Assembly (NCBI GenBank): GCA_016213785.1
Contig: JACQZQ010000112.1
Location: 23,955 to 87,954 of the forward strand
Length of the DNA: 64,000 bases
Origin: Acidobacteriota bacterium
GTDB taxonomy: Bacteria > Acidobacteriota > Blastocatellia > Chloracidobacteriales > JADJPF01
Direction: 5' to 3'
Shown here: in pieces, positions 1 through 9,547 of the stretch
Layout of the letters: every line of letters begins with the position of its first letter
Numbering within the stretch: position 1 is the first letter of the stretch
Made by a program: the position numbers and the translations under genes
Notes under the pieces: generated by a model
What the model saw: the letters and a program-made list of their open reading frames with translations, nothing else
Told to the model about the DNA's origin: nothing
Databases searched by the model: none

Positions 1-329
1 TTGAGTTACAAAAATTAGTTAGAAATGTTAGGGTAGATGACCTAATATTAGATTATTTGGTAAAAATAGTAAATACTACTCGCAGCACAGATTTATTAGA
101 ACTAGGAGTCAGTCCTAGGGCAAGTTTAGCTCTTCTACATGCTTCTCAAGCTTGTGCAGTACTAGAAAAGCGCGACTATTGTATTCCTGATGATATTAAA
201 CAGCTGGTTGTACCTGTTTTTGCTCATCGGGTGGTTGTTAATGCTCGTTATGGTTCTACTAAAAGACAAACTGAAGAGGCAGAATCAGTGCTACACGAAA
301 TTCTAAGATCTGTGGAAGTCCCACTGTAG
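1..329 (+). CDS. MoxR-family AAA ATPase, C-terminal fragment (5' end outside window)
   Basis: The frame is open from base 3, so this is the end of a gene that begins upstream; the TTG at 57 is internal. The visible 109 residues match the C-terminal lid of MoxR ATPases, with the segment SPRASLALLHASQACA followed by DYCIPDDIKQLVVPVFAHRV. In this family the lid packs against the AAA core and contributes to ATP-driven chaperone-like maturation of partner proteins. The next two genes encode a DUF58 protein and a transglutaminase-like membrane protein, which is the standard MoxR-DUF58-TgpA cluster, so the call is strongly supported by context. The Walker motifs are not in the window. Confidence 0.88.
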   Translation, partial: ELQKLVRNVRVDDLILDYLVKIVNTTRSTDLLELGVSPRASLALLHASQACAVLEKRDYCIPDDIKQLVVPVFAHRVVVNARYGSTKRQTEEAESVLHEILRSVEVPL

Positions 330-397
330 TTCCAAACAATAGAGTTAAAATTAAACAATTTAATAGTTTAATTAAATGTAGAATTTTGTGGGTTTTT

Positions 398-1756
398 ATG
401 ACTTCTGAAAAAATCAAAGAATTTAGGCGAATTGCTCGCGAATTTCTTATTACCGCTTTTTTACTTGGTTCTGCATTAGCATTAGCAATACTATCTAGTG
501 CGCTACTTCGCACAGGAGATTATCAAATAGTTGTTGCTACTACAATTTTATCTTTAATCCTTGCTTTCGTAGGTGGAATATATAGTGTTCCAAAACTTTC
601 TAGAAGAATAAGCTTACGTTTTTTTTCTTCAATAAAGCTCTCTTATTCAGCTACTCCAGAAATGGCATTTTTCTTTATTTTGACTGTAATTGTAGGGTTT
701 TCTGCTATTAATACAGGAAATAACCTTCTGTATTTAGTTTTCTCTGTTCTTATTGCTGTTCTTATTGTCTCAGGGGTTATTTCTGAGAGTAGTTTGCGTA
801 ATATAGATGTAAGCCTAAGATTTCCAGAACATATTTTTGCTACAGAGGAAACCCTCTTAGAACTTTCATTAATTAATCGTAAAAGGATACTTCCTTCATT
901 TTCTTTAACGGTTGGGGTTGTTACTAAAGATGAGAAAGAAAAAAAATGGTCTGTTAGAATAAGAGAACTCTTTACTGGGCCACAGATTGAAAAAGGTTTT
1001 AATAAGCTAGCCCATTACGCAATTTTACCAGGAGGTGCAAAAGTAAGTCAGCGTCTAGCTTATACTTTTAAGAAACGTGGTAGTTATCAAATAACAGGCT
1101 TTATGGTAAGCACTAAGTTTCCTTTTGGTTTTTTACGTAAAACCTATGAGAGAGAAGCTATTGGAGAAGTTGTTGTTTATCCACTACCTCAAGCTATAGG
1201 AGATTTTTCTACTAGTGTTCCAGTTTTAGCTGGTTGGCTAGAGAGTAGCAAGCGAGGTAATAGTTCTGATCTATATAGATTACGCCAATATGTCCCTAAT
1301 GATAATATGCGTCATATTCATTGGAAAGCAACAGCTAAATCTAGACGCTTAATGGTAAAAGAGTTTACTGATGAAGATGAACGAAGATTTACTTTGATTT
1401 TAGATGATTACTATAATAAAGACTTAGAAAATTTTGCTGGGTCTTTTGAACGTGCTGTAGTATTAATGGCTTCGCTTGCAGATTATTTTTCTAAACAAGG
1501 TTCTGAAATACGTCTTTTTACTCCCAAACAACAAACAGATTTTGGATTAGGTATAGAACACCTCTATAAAATATTACGCATTCTTGCATTTATTCAACCA
1601 GATAAGCACCCTACTCACACTAAAAAAGAAGAAACAAAATCACTAGCTGAGCTTATAGAAATTGGAGAGAGTGATGATTTTAAGATCGTTGTTACAGGGT
1701 CTCAAATAGTGATAAATAACCCAAAAATTAAAGTAATTAGCTTAGGTAATTTATGA
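398..1756 (+). CDS. DUF58 domain membrane protein
   Basis: The product is about 452 residues. It has hydrophobic segments near residues 17-37 and 43-62 and a hydrophobic pair near 85-128, followed by a long soluble region. The family hallmark, with the core LYRLRQYVPNDNMRHIHWKA, is present; R305 and W309 fall in it. DUF58 proteins accompany MoxR ATPases and contain a VWA-like fold, but their biochemical role is not established. I chose ATG 398; an in-frame TTG at 386 would add only four residues and neither has a strong Shine-Dalgarno. The stop overlaps the next start (ATGA at 1753-1756), indicating translational coupling with the transglutaminase gene. Confidence 0.9.
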   Translation: MTSEKIKEFRRIAREFLITAFLLGSALALAILSSALLRTGDYQIVVATTILSLILAFVGGIYSVPKLSRRISLRFFSSIKLSYSATPEMAFFFILTVIVGFSAINTGNNLLYLVFSVLIAVLIVSGVISESSLRNIDVSLRFPEHIFATEETLLELSLINRKRILPSFSLTVGVVTKDEKEKKWSVRIRELFTGPQIEKGFNKLAHYAILPGGAKVSQRLAYTFKKRGSYQITGFMVSTKFPFGFLRKTYEREAIGEVVVYPLPQAIGDFSTSVPVLAGWLESSKRGNSSDLYRLRQYVPNDNMRHIHWKATAKSRRLMVKEFTDEDERRFTLILDDYYNKDLENFAGSFERAVVLMASLADYFSKQGSEIRLFTPKQQTDFGLGIEHLYKILRILAFIQPDKHPTHTKKEETKSLAELIEIGESDDFKIVVTGSQIVINNPKIKVISLGNL

Positions 1757-4700
1757 AACTTAATTCTTTAGAAAATTATTTTAAACTATGTTCTTATCTT
1801 TTAATTACACAGGGTTTTGCTACAATTGCTTTTACAGGTAATGTAGATATTATTTCTATAATTCTTTACCCTATTGCGCTTTTATTAAGTTGGCATAGTG
1901 ATAAACCTAGTTCAAGACTGCAAATTAAACCTCAGACTGCAAATTGGTTAGCCCTTTCTTTTATCCCCTTTATTTATATAGATTTTCGCTATATTAGTAG
2001 TTCTTATATTGGCCCACTGATTCATTATAGTTTATTTATCTCTATATTTAATTTATTTAAGGTAAAAGTAGATAGAGATTGGGTATTTTTATATCTAATA
2101 GCAGTTTTTGAAGTTCTATTGGCTGCAACTTTAACTATTGATATTACCTATATTATTATGCTAGGTATTTTTCTTTTGTTAACACTTGCTACTCTAGAAG
2201 CTTTTGAAATAAAACGTAGTCAAGGAGAAGTCTATCAGCCAAGAGAAGAAAAACTATTAAATCGTCTAGGGCGACTAATTCCTTTACGTCGAATTGCTTA
2301 TTTAGTCTCAGTAACTGTAACAATCGTTTTTTTAATAGGCTTAATTGCTGCACCTATTTTTCTTTTAATTCCTCGCTTTAATACTAACCTTATGGCAAGG
2401 AGTTTTGGAGCTACAACCGTTTCTATTACAGGTTTTTCTGAAGTTGTAGAGTTAGGCCAATTAGGCGAAATTAAAAAAAGCGAACAAGTAGTAATGAATG
2501 TTAGGTTAAAAAATAATATTTCTAAATTAAAAAAATTTCCTAAATGGAGAGGAGTTACTTTAAGCAATTATAGTGGTCGTAGTTGGAGCGAACCTCGTAA
2601 AGATCAACGTAGAGCGCTACGTTTAACAGATGGAGTATATAAAATAACTGAACCTTCGGCTAATACAGAATTACTAGAACAAACCTTTTATCTTGAACCG
2701 CTTAGTTCTCCTGTAGTTTTTGCTGCTAGTAAACCACTTAATGTTAATAATCAATTGCCTTCACTCTATCGCGCTCCTTCAGAGACTCTTACGACTTCTG
2801 ATCATTCTTTAAAGCAAATTGTCTATACAGTATTTTCTGATGTTTCTAGCCCTAACGTAGATGACTTAAATAGAGATAATCAAGCATATGGTGAAGATAT
2901 TCAAGCTTATTACTTACAAATACCTGAAATGGACTCAAAGGTTTCATCTCTAGCAAAAGAAATTACTAAAAACCTTAATACTCGTTTAGAAAAAGCCCAA
3001 GCTATTGAGAGGTATTTAAAAACTCAATATAGCTATTCTTTAGAAATGAGGCGTACCGAAGAAACAGACCCATTAGTAGATTTCCTTTTTAATACCCGTC
3101 AAGGGCATTGTGAATATTTTGCTACATCAATGGTTATAATGCTAAGAAACTTAGGTATAGCTGCTAGAATGGTTAATGGTTTTCAATCTGGTGAATATAA
3201 TGAAGTAAATAACACATTTACTGTTAGACAATCAGAGGCTCATTCTTGGGTAGAAGTATACTTTCCTGCTACAGAAAGTTGGGTTGAATTTGATCCAACT
3301 CCTGCTGCTGGATTTAGCCAATATGGAACAGGTCTTTCTGCTAAGTTAAAAAAATATGCTAGTGCTCTAAGAATGCTTTGGCTTGATTATGTTGTTACTT
3401 ATGACTCAGAAAGACAAAGCTATTTATCAACTAAAGCAAAAGATATATTTAGCTCATATAAAGGAAACATAGAAGAAACAGTACTAAACTTTCGCCAATA
3501 TTTAAGAACAGGCTATAAAAATTTTCTAAATGGTAATTTTCCTAGTAAAGAATTAGCTGTAGCTATAGCACTATTAGTAGTAACAGGTTTAGGTATTTTA
3601 ACTTGGTATTTTATTAATTTTAGTAAAGAATGGCACCTAAACCCTAATCTAATTTTTTCAAGTTGGTGGGGAAAATTATTTCTCCCCTTACTTAGATGGC
3701 GCAATAGAAGTAATCCGCAGCAATCGGCCATAATTTTTTATAATGAAATGTTAGTAGCCCTTGAGAGGAAAGGTTTTAAGAAAAAATCCTTTCAAACCCC
3801 TTTAGAATTTGCTTTAGAAACAAAACTTCAAGAGGTAGAAGAAATAACAAATCAATATAATTTTGTTAGATTTAATGATAAACCTCTTAGCAATGAAGAA
3901 AACCAACAAATAAGGGCTTTAATTAAGCAACTAGTTAAGAAAAAAGTTGCTGCACCTATTCCTATGCCAAAACAACGCCAACTAGTTTTAACTAGCTCGA
4001 TTGCAGCTTTACTAGTATTGTCCTCTATAGTAGGCATCTATTTTTATAATGAACAAAAAATAGAAAAAAATTCTCGGTGGACAAGAAATCAACTTATTCG
4101 CTTTAGTTCACAGTCTTATGAAGTTCCAGCAGTAATTAAAGAAACTACCAGAAATTTAAGAGTAGAGCCTGGAAATGGCGCTCTAGAGGTTTTTAATGCA
4201 TTTAAGGGCAGTCAATCAACAGATATTTCTCCCAAAGGCAAACTTCCTTGGGATGATTACTTTGATCCTGTTAATCAACCTACTAAAGATGAGCTAGAAA
4301 TTCTTTTCCAAAGACCTGAAGTTACTTTACTAGAGAAAGCTGCTACTAGAAAAGACTTTAGTTTTTATTCTTTAGATAAATTATCTGAAGAAGAAATAAA
4401 TTTTCTTTCTAGACTAGATTATTCTCTTGTAGTAGATAGAGTAGATTTACTACTCTGGAAAGCTTATGTTGCTTTTAGAGAAGGGAAATCAAAAGATTGT
4501 GAAAGGATGCTTGCTTTAGTAATTTCTCTAGGAGATAGATTAAGACAAGATTATTCAATAAATAATGCTTTGCTTGGTTATATGGTTATGTCTAGAGGAG
4601 GGCTTGCTATGGCAAAATACTATATTTCAACAGATAGAACAGTTGAAGCAAAAAAATGGTTTGAGTTAGTAAAGTATTCTTCTGAAAAGCGAACTAAGTT

Positions 4701-5019
4701 AATTCAAGTATCTAATGAAATTAGACTGGCCGGAATTAGTGATAAAAATCTAACAGAATTATTTTCCCTAGCTTTACTTAGAAATGAACCCGCTGTTGCT
4801 CAAGCAGCAGTAATTTCTATTGGGAAAAATTGGTTAAGTAATCCAAATCAAGTGGTAGTGGGTATATCAGATAGACGAAGATCCTTTTTAAGTGCTCTTG
4901 CTAAAACAAAATTTGAACCAACATCGACTATGGCTAAAAATTATTTGGATATGGCTGATAAGATGTCTTTACAAGAAAGATGGCAATCGTTTAGTGAGAG
5001 TTATAGTAAAAAGCCTTAG
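1753..5019 (+). CDS. TgpA-like transglutaminase-domain membrane protein with extra C-terminal module
   Basis: The product has 1088 residues. An N-terminal block of hydrophobic helices (DUF3488-like) is followed by a periplasmic transglutaminase-like domain. The catalytic triad is visible: Cys453 in GHCEYFATSMVIM, His497 in EAHSWVEVYFP and Asp514 in WVEFDPTP. A further helix near residues 614-632 and a DUF4129-like segment follow. After these lies another hydrophobic helix near 740-765 and about 320 soluble residues that I do not recognise. TgpA relatives are usually around 650-750 residues, so the tail is an addition. The gene overlaps DUF58 by four bases and forms a classic MoxR-DUF58-TgpA operon. 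Envelope peptide or crosslink processing is inferred from the family. Confidence 0.88.
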   Translation: MKLNSLENYFKLCSYLLITQGFATIAFTGNVDIISIILYPIALLLSWHSDKPSSRLQIKPQTANWLALSFIPFIYIDFRYISSSYIGPLIHYSLFISIFNLFKVKVDRDWVFLYLIAVFEVLLAATLTIDITYIIMLGIFLLLTLATLEAFEIKRSQGEVYQPREEKLLNRLGRLIPLRRIAYLVSVTVTIVFLIGLIAAPIFLLIPRFNTNLMARSFGATTVSITGFSEVVELGQLGEIKKSEQVVMNVRLKNNISKLKKFPKWRGVTLSNYSGRSWSEPRKDQRRALRLTDGVYKITEPSANTELLEQTFYLEPLSSPVVFAASKPLNVNNQLPSLYRAPSETLTTSDHSLKQIVYTVFSDVSSPNVDDLNRDNQAYGEDIQAYYLQIPEMDSKVSSLAKEITKNLNTRLEKAQAIERYLKTQYSYSLEMRRTEETDPLVDFLFNTRQGHCEYFATSMVIMLRNLGIAARMVNGFQSGEYNEVNNTFTVRQSEAHSWVEVYFPATESWVEFDPTPAAGFSQYGTGLSAKLKKYASALRMLWLDYVVTYDSERQSYLSTKAKDIFSSYKGNIEETVLNFRQYLRTGYKNFLNGNFPSKELAVAIALLVVTGLGILTWYFINFSKEWHLNPNLIFSSWWGKLFLPLLRWRNRSNPQQSAIIFYNEMLVALERKGFKKKSFQTPLEFALETKLQEVEEITNQYNFVRFNDKPLSNEENQQIRALIKQLVKKKVAAPIPMPKQRQLVLTSSIAALLVLSSIVGIYFYNEQKIEKNSRWTRNQLIRFSSQSYEVPAVIKETTRNLRVEPGNGALEVFNAFKGSQSTDISPKGKLPWDDYFDPVNQPTKDELEILFQRPEVTLLEKAATRKDFSFYSLDKLSEEEINFLSRLDYSLVVDRVDLLLWKAYVAFREGKSKDCERMLALVISLGDRLRQDYSINNALLGYMVMSRGGLAMAKYYISTDRTVEAKKWFELVKYSSEKRTKLIQVSNEIRLAGISDKNLTELFSLALLRNEPAVAQAAVISIGKNWLSNPNQVVVGISDRRRSFLSALAKTKFEPTSTMAKNYLDMADKMSLQERWQSFSESYSKKP

Positions 5020-5033
5020 GAAAAAAGGCTTTT
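5009..5033 (+). terminator. Hairpin terminator overlapping a stop codon
   Basis: AAAAGCCTT (5009-5017) and AAGGCTTTT (5025-5033) form a 9-bp perfect stem with a 7-base loop. The left arm runs into the stop codon of the transglutaminase gene, and the convergent NYN gene ends at 5040. A-rich and T-rich flanks suit termination in both directions. Confidence 0.7.
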
Positions 5034-5039
5034 ATCTGG

Positions 5040-5675
5040 TTATTCAGGATCCTTAAAAAGAGCACTCATATCTTCGCTTAAAGGCTGAGTTGTTCTATCT
5101 CCAGGCCAATCGCGTCGTACATTTGGAGATACTGCTGGGAATTGACCTGTAGTAGGGCTAAGTGAGTAAGAACGCTCTGTTTTACAAATTTCAGGAATTA
5201 AGCTATCTAATTCAATAAAACGATCAGCTACATCAATAAGCCTTGGAGAGGTATTAGAACGAAAACCAGCTATTTCTACACGAACACCTTTGTAGGCAAC
5301 TTTATCTACAGCATAAGCAAAATCTTCATCCCCGCTTACTAGTATTGCTGTATCATACCTATCAGCTAGAGAAAGCATATCTACCGCAATTTCTACATCT
5401 AGGTTAGCTTTTTTAGTTCCATCAGGAAAGGTTTTAAGCTCTTTTTCTACTACTCTATAACCATTTCTTCTCATCCATAATAAGAAGCCTTGTTGACGTT
5501 CAGCATTTTGGTCTACACCTGTGTAAAAAAAAGCTCTTAACAAAGTATCTTGACCGCGTAATATATCTAGGAGCTTTGCGTAATCAATTTCTACACCTAC
5601 TGACCTAGCAGCATGAAAAAGGTTATTTCCATCGATGAATATGACCAAGCGGCCACGTAGAGCGGTTTTATACAT
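5040..5675 (-). CDS. NYN domain (LabA/DUF88-like, PIN-fold) protein
   Basis: The product is 211 residues and is nearly all one NYN domain, a PIN-like nuclease fold. Expected acidic residues are present: Asp15 in VIFIDGNN, Asp93 and Asp99 in KANLDVEIAVDML, and Asp116 and Asp118 in LVSGDEDF. The segment DVADRFIELD after the core is typical of LabA-type members. The C-terminal 40 residues are polar and probably disordered. The family is predicted to act on RNA, but the substrate cannot be read from sequence. The gene is transcribed alone, convergent with the transglutaminase cluster. Confidence 0.85.
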   Translation of the reverse strand: MYKTALRGRLVIFIDGNNLFHAARSVGVEIDYAKLLDILRGQDTLLRAFFYTGVDQNAERQQGFLLWMRRNGYRVVEKELKTFPDGTKKANLDVEIAVDMLSLADRYDTAILVSGDEDFAYAVDKVAYKGVRVEIAGFRSNTSPRLIDVADRFIELDSLIPEICKTERSYSLSPTTGQFPAVSPNVRRDWPGDRTTQPLSEDMSALFKDPE

Positions 5676-5898
5676 AATTTTATAGTAACCTATTATAAGA
5701 ATTATAAGAATGAAAGATAGACTTTTTGATTTTAGCTATTGTAATACTTTGAAAAGAGCCACGTCAAAGCAAAAGATCCAAATAGAGTTCTAATTACTAT
5801 TTTATATACATATAGATAAATTTAATTTCATTGATGTTTAGCCTTTTTTTCTTAACAGTGTTAAACTGTGATTATATTTACAGTAAAAAGGAAAAAAT

Positions 5899-6393
5899 AT
5901 GTACAAATTAGCCATTATTTTATTTTTTCTTGCCCTTCCTGTATCTACCTTTGGGCAAAGTAGCATAGATAAGCCTGATGAGCAAAGACCTATTTTTACA
6001 ATAGGAGAAACCATTTCTCGCAATCAAATTGCTTTAGCTGAAAAAGATCATCGTGAAATGCGTATAGCGACAATTGAAATTAATCAACTAGCAAAGTCTC
6101 TGCTTAAAGCCGCTAAGGGTCAATGTTTACTCTCTAATGAAGATGAAAAGAAATTAGAAAAAATAGAAAAATTGGCTAAAAAAGTCCGCTCCGAACAAGG
6201 TGGAAATGGTAATAACTTAGCAGAAAAACCAGAAAGTCTAATAGTAGCACTAGAACGCTTACAAAAAGCCGCCGAAACCATGGAACTAGAAAGCCGTTCA
6301 CTTAACCGACATTCAATATCTTTTCTTTTAGTCGAAAAAGTCAATGAAGTGTTAGGTTTAACTAAAGAAATTAAAAAAATGAGAAATAAATAG
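5899..6393 (+). CDS. Small exported protein of unknown function
   Basis: The product is 164 residues with a clear signal peptide (residues 1-19, a hydrophobic stretch ending STFGQ). The mature part is polar, Lys/Glu-rich and probably helical or coiled coil, and I do not recognise a family. The start ATG follows AAAAAGGAAAAAAT. The stop is five bases before the start of the VWFA gene, so the two are almost certainly cotranscribed. Role unknown; an envelope or periplasmic partner of the VWFA protein is inferred from context only. Confidence 0.75.
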   Translation: MYKLAIILFFLALPVSTFGQSSIDKPDEQRPIFTIGETISRNQIALAEKDHREMRIATIEINQLAKSLLKAAKGQCLLSNEDEKKLEKIEKLAKKVRSEQGGNGNNLAEKPESLIVALERLQKAAETMELESRSLNRHSISFLLVEKVNEVLGLTKEIKKMRNK

Positions 6394-6398
6394 TTCCT

Positions 6399-7313
6399 AT
6401 GCACCTATTAAAATATATTACTGTTTTTTTACTATTAACATTTTTTACAATAATAGGTTTACCTAATCTTTCCTTGACAAAAACTAATAATATAACCTTA
6501 CAAGATAATGTAATAAAAATAGAAACAAACCTAGTTATCTTAAATGCCGCAGTTACTGATTCTACAGGTAAAGCTATACTAAACTTAAAACAAACCGACT
6601 TTATTTTAGAAGATGAAGGAAAAGTTCAGGATATTGCTATCTTTAAGACTGAAACCACCCCTTTTGCTACAGCACTTTTAATAGATGCTAGCGGGAGTAT
6701 GAGAAATAAACTTAGTCGTGCAAGGGTTGCTGCTGCTCAATTTGCAGAAAGTATGCGAGTAGATGATGTTACAAGTGTTTACAGCTTTAGCGATAAGGTA
6801 AAAAACTTACAGGAATTTTCTTCTAGCCAAGATATTTCTCCTGATGTTTGGGAACTTGAAGCTGAAGGCGAAACTACTCTTTATGATGCAATGTATCAAG
6901 CATTGCAAACCTTAAGCTCAAGACAAGAACTACGCCGAGCAATAATTGTGATTTCTGATGGAGGAGATAGTAAAAGTAAACGCCAAGAAAAAGAAGTACT
7001 AGAATTAGCTCTTAAAACATCCGCCAGTATTTATGCTATAGATATTGCTGACCCACAAGATGATAAAGATTCTAAACAAATGATTTCTAGCGGACTTCTA
7101 AAAAATTTTGCTGACAAAACAGGCGGACAATATATAAAGACTTTAGGGGGAAAACAGTTAAGTGAGAAAATCTTAGATATATCTAAAGAACTTCGCACTC
7201 AATATACAATTGGTTTTTACCCAGAAAAAGAAAATCAGGGACGTAAACATCGCTTAAGCTTAAAACTTGTTAATCGCCCTAATACCCAAGTTCGTACTCG
7301 CCAAAGTTACTAA
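6399..7313 (+). CDS. VWFA-related (Acidobacteria-type) exported protein
   Basis: The product is 304 residues with an N-terminal hydrophobic export segment. After about 50 residues of beta-rich sequence (VILNAAVTDSTGKAI) comes a von Willebrand A domain with an intact metal-binding site: Asp96, Ser98 and Ser100 in LLIDASGSM, then DDVTSVYSFSDK and IVISDGGDS. The end, TQYTIGFYPE followed by HRLSLKL, matches the VWFA-related family expanded in Acidobacteria. Such proteins are thought to mediate protein-protein contacts at the cell surface. It is the second gene of a two-gene operon. Confidence 0.9.
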   Translation: MHLLKYITVFLLLTFFTIIGLPNLSLTKTNNITLQDNVIKIETNLVILNAAVTDSTGKAILNLKQTDFILEDEGKVQDIAIFKTETTPFATALLIDASGSMRNKLSRARVAAAQFAESMRVDDVTSVYSFSDKVKNLQEFSSSQDISPDVWELEAEGETTLYDAMYQALQTLSSRQELRRAIIVISDGGDSKSKRQEKEVLELALKTSASIYAIDIADPQDDKDSKQMISSGLLKNFADKTGGQYIKTLGGKQLSEKILDISKELRTQYTIGFYPEKENQGRKHRLSLKLVNRPNTQVRTRQSY

Positions 7314-7387
7314 GAAGTACTCTAGAAACACCTAGTAGAAAAAGAAAATATATTGCTTTATGTTTCTTAGAGTTAACTACTGCGTAG

Positions 7388-7422
7388 TAGCTTCTAATAC
7401 TATTAAACAGTATTAGAAGCTA
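7388..7422. terminator. Bidirectional terminator hairpin between convergent genes
   Basis: TAGCTTCTAATACT (7388-7401) and its exact complement (7409-7422) form a 14-bp perfect stem with a 7-base loop. It lies between the end of the VWFA gene (7313) and the end of the convergent exported-protein gene (7481), where a shared terminator is expected. There is no long T tract, so strength is uncertain. Confidence 0.65.
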
Positions 7423-7480
7423 TCTTATGTGTGTTTTCCTAACCATTTCCTTGCTTAATTTAGCAGTTCTTAAAAGAGGA

Positions 7481-9496
7481 TTACTTAATTTGGGTTAAGG
7501 TAAATAACTTATCTAAATCAAAGCTTATACCAAAATTACCCCGAACTTTGTCTTCTTTGATCAACTCTGTTGCATTAGCATAAGTAATTGATAAAGGAAT
7601 AGTCATTCCAGCAGCTAATGGTATTTCTAATTTGAATTGTGCCGTTGCTATATCAGCTTTTTTCATAGGTATTCCTCTATTTTCAAGTAACCTTTGATAA
7701 CGTCCTGAAAAAGAGTAAGTAATAGGAGCAAGATTAGCATCAGGCTTAAAGAGAAAAGGGCTTTTTCCAGCATTACCTTCTAGGGAAAATGCAACAGCAA
7801 AATCACGGACAGTTTGTTGATTCATCATACGGTTTGGATTGCTGTACAAAGAAAAAGAAGTATTAGCAATAAATTTTAGGTTCATTGCCGTTTCACGTTG
7901 AAACATAAGCTTTAAGGTAGAGTAGTCAGATGCATTTGGCTGGCGTTTAAGCGTAAAACCAAGTGAGTAGACAGCTGCTCTATTTAGTTCCTTGATTTTA
8001 TCTTCAATAGCTGTATTAAATTGCATACGTTCAGCTTGTGCCTTAACTAAATTAGCAATAGCAGTTTTGAGTATCTGTTCCTCACTAAAGGTAAGAGCCA
8101 ACGCTCCAGACTTAACAGCATCATAAATTTCGAGTTTTGCTAGACATAGTAATTGTTTCTGTAAAGCTTTTTGTTTTTCAGCATCTGATAAAGTATTACT
8201 CTTGACTTCTGTAACATAATTATTTTGGGCTAGAGCAAATTTTTTTTGTAAGTCGATAATTTTGTTTTTAAGTGGTTGACTACTATTGACTATTTTACTT
8301 AATGCAAGAGTTATTTCTATTGAAGGTTTTGCAAAAATCTTAGAATTTTCATCAAAAAAAGTTTGAAGCTTTTTAGAACGAATACTACGGTCTGGGCTTA
8401 AACGAAGCTTTATAGAGTATTCATCAAGTTGTTGCCTTCTTACACTAGTAAGAATATTATTTTTATCATCAACATTAAAAGTTGCAGATACCCCAACACG
8501 ACTCAAATATCCATACTTAGAATAAGTATCTGCCGTGTCATTACCTGCTGCAATAAGTGCATATGGTGAAGTACTTAATGTAACAGTTGTACCAACAACC
8601 TCTTTATCAATAGCGCCATTCTCAATAGCAAAACCCAATAATTCAGCAAAACCAGGCTTTTCAGTAAGACTTGTTGAGGCACTGGCATTAGCTGAAGCTC
8701 CAATATGTTTATCAGTACGTGAGGTTTCTATCATTGCTTTTGCTATTTGTATATTACGTAGGTTAGCTTTTGTTGTCTCATCACCAGCTATTGAATAAGC
8801 TAATACATAAAGAAAAAGTTCTTGTAGCAATGATGTATCATTAGGGTCTCTCAAAGCAAGTTGAGCCATAGCAGAAGCTTGATTAGAAATAACTTCAGGA
8901 ACATTAGGAATAAAACAGTCAGGATCAGATAATTCTTTTGGACTAGGAACTGTTACTAGATTAGTAGTAGTTTGTGGCGTAAAGTTAGGAGATAAATTTT
9001 TTTCTGTTTTTGTTACTGCTACATTGCTAGTGGGAATATACTGTGTAGTTTGTTGTCTAGTGGCTTGCTTTACCTCTAGCTCTGTTGTTCCAACAACTGC
9101 ATTACCGTTTTCTATTTCATTTGTAGTTGCAGTTAATTCATTTTCAAGCTCAGAGATAGTATTACGTATAACTTTGTTTTCTTCTGCACTGAGTGCATTC
9201 TCTACTTTAGATTGATACTTCTTTAATACTGCAATCTTTTCTATCAAAAGTGCCTGAAGCTGAAAACGTCGCTCATTAATAAATTTACGATTAAGTTCTT
9301 TTGCCTCTGCGGATAAAGATGGGTCTTTATCCGCTATCAATAGTTGATTGAGTTGTTCTTTAATTTGAGAAACTGAACTTTGTTGTTGAGCAAAACATCT
9401 TGATGGTATTGTTGCAAAAATTGAACAAAGCATCAATGTGATTGCCAGCAGTTTCCTTATAACATATTTTTTCTTAAGCATATTGATTGTAGTCAA
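7481..9496 (-). CDS. Large exported protein of unknown function
   Basis: The product is 671 residues. The start is TTG at 9496: it sits 8 bases after AAGGAGG, whereas the in-frame ATG at 9481 is 23 bases away. An N-terminal signal peptide (LLAITLMLCSIFATIPS, then CFAQQQ) is followed by a helical, Gln/Glu/Lys-rich segment to about residue 170, then mixed sequence. The last 200 residues show alternating patterns (LKFIANTSFSLYSN, ITYSFSGRYQRLL, IPLAAGMTIPLSITYAN) that could be beta strands of an outer-membrane barrel; that is an inference. I do not recognise the family. Confidence 0.7.
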   Translation of the reverse strand: MTTINMLKKKYVIRKLLAITLMLCSIFATIPSRCFAQQQSSVSQIKEQLNQLLIADKDPSLSAEAKELNRKFINERRFQLQALLIEKIAVLKKYQSKVENALSAEENKVIRNTISELENELTATTNEIENGNAVVGTTELEVKQATRQQTTQYIPTSNVAVTKTEKNLSPNFTPQTTTNLVTVPSPKELSDPDCFIPNVPEVISNQASAMAQLALRDPNDTSLLQELFLYVLAYSIAGDETTKANLRNIQIAKAMIETSRTDKHIGASANASASTSLTEKPGFAELLGFAIENGAIDKEVVGTTVTLSTSPYALIAAGNDTADTYSKYGYLSRVGVSATFNVDDKNNILTSVRRQQLDEYSIKLRLSPDRSIRSKKLQTFFDENSKIFAKPSIEITLALSKIVNSSQPLKNKIIDLQKKFALAQNNYVTEVKSNTLSDAEKQKALQKQLLCLAKLEIYDAVKSGALALTFSEEQILKTAIANLVKAQAERMQFNTAIEDKIKELNRAAVYSLGFTLKRQPNASDYSTLKLMFQRETAMNLKFIANTSFSLYSNPNRMMNQQTVRDFAVAFSLEGNAGKSPFLFKPDANLAPITYSFSGRYQRLLENRGIPMKKADIATAQFKLEIPLAAGMTIPLSITYANATELIKEDKVRGNFGISFDLDKLFTLTQIK

Positions 9497-9547
9497 AATA
9501 TTCTCCTCCTTCTGGTCATAGCAAAATGGGCATCTAGCTTGTGAAAA

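Noticed and set aside
349..373. AATTAAAC / GTTTAATT hairpin between MoxR and DUF58 genes
   Set aside because: Entirely AT-rich and weak; not convincing as a terminator inside an operon.
5855..5869. ACAGT-GTTAA-ACTGT palindrome upstream of the 164-residue gene
   Set aside because: Could be an operator, but it is short and unrepeated in the window, so it is unsupported.
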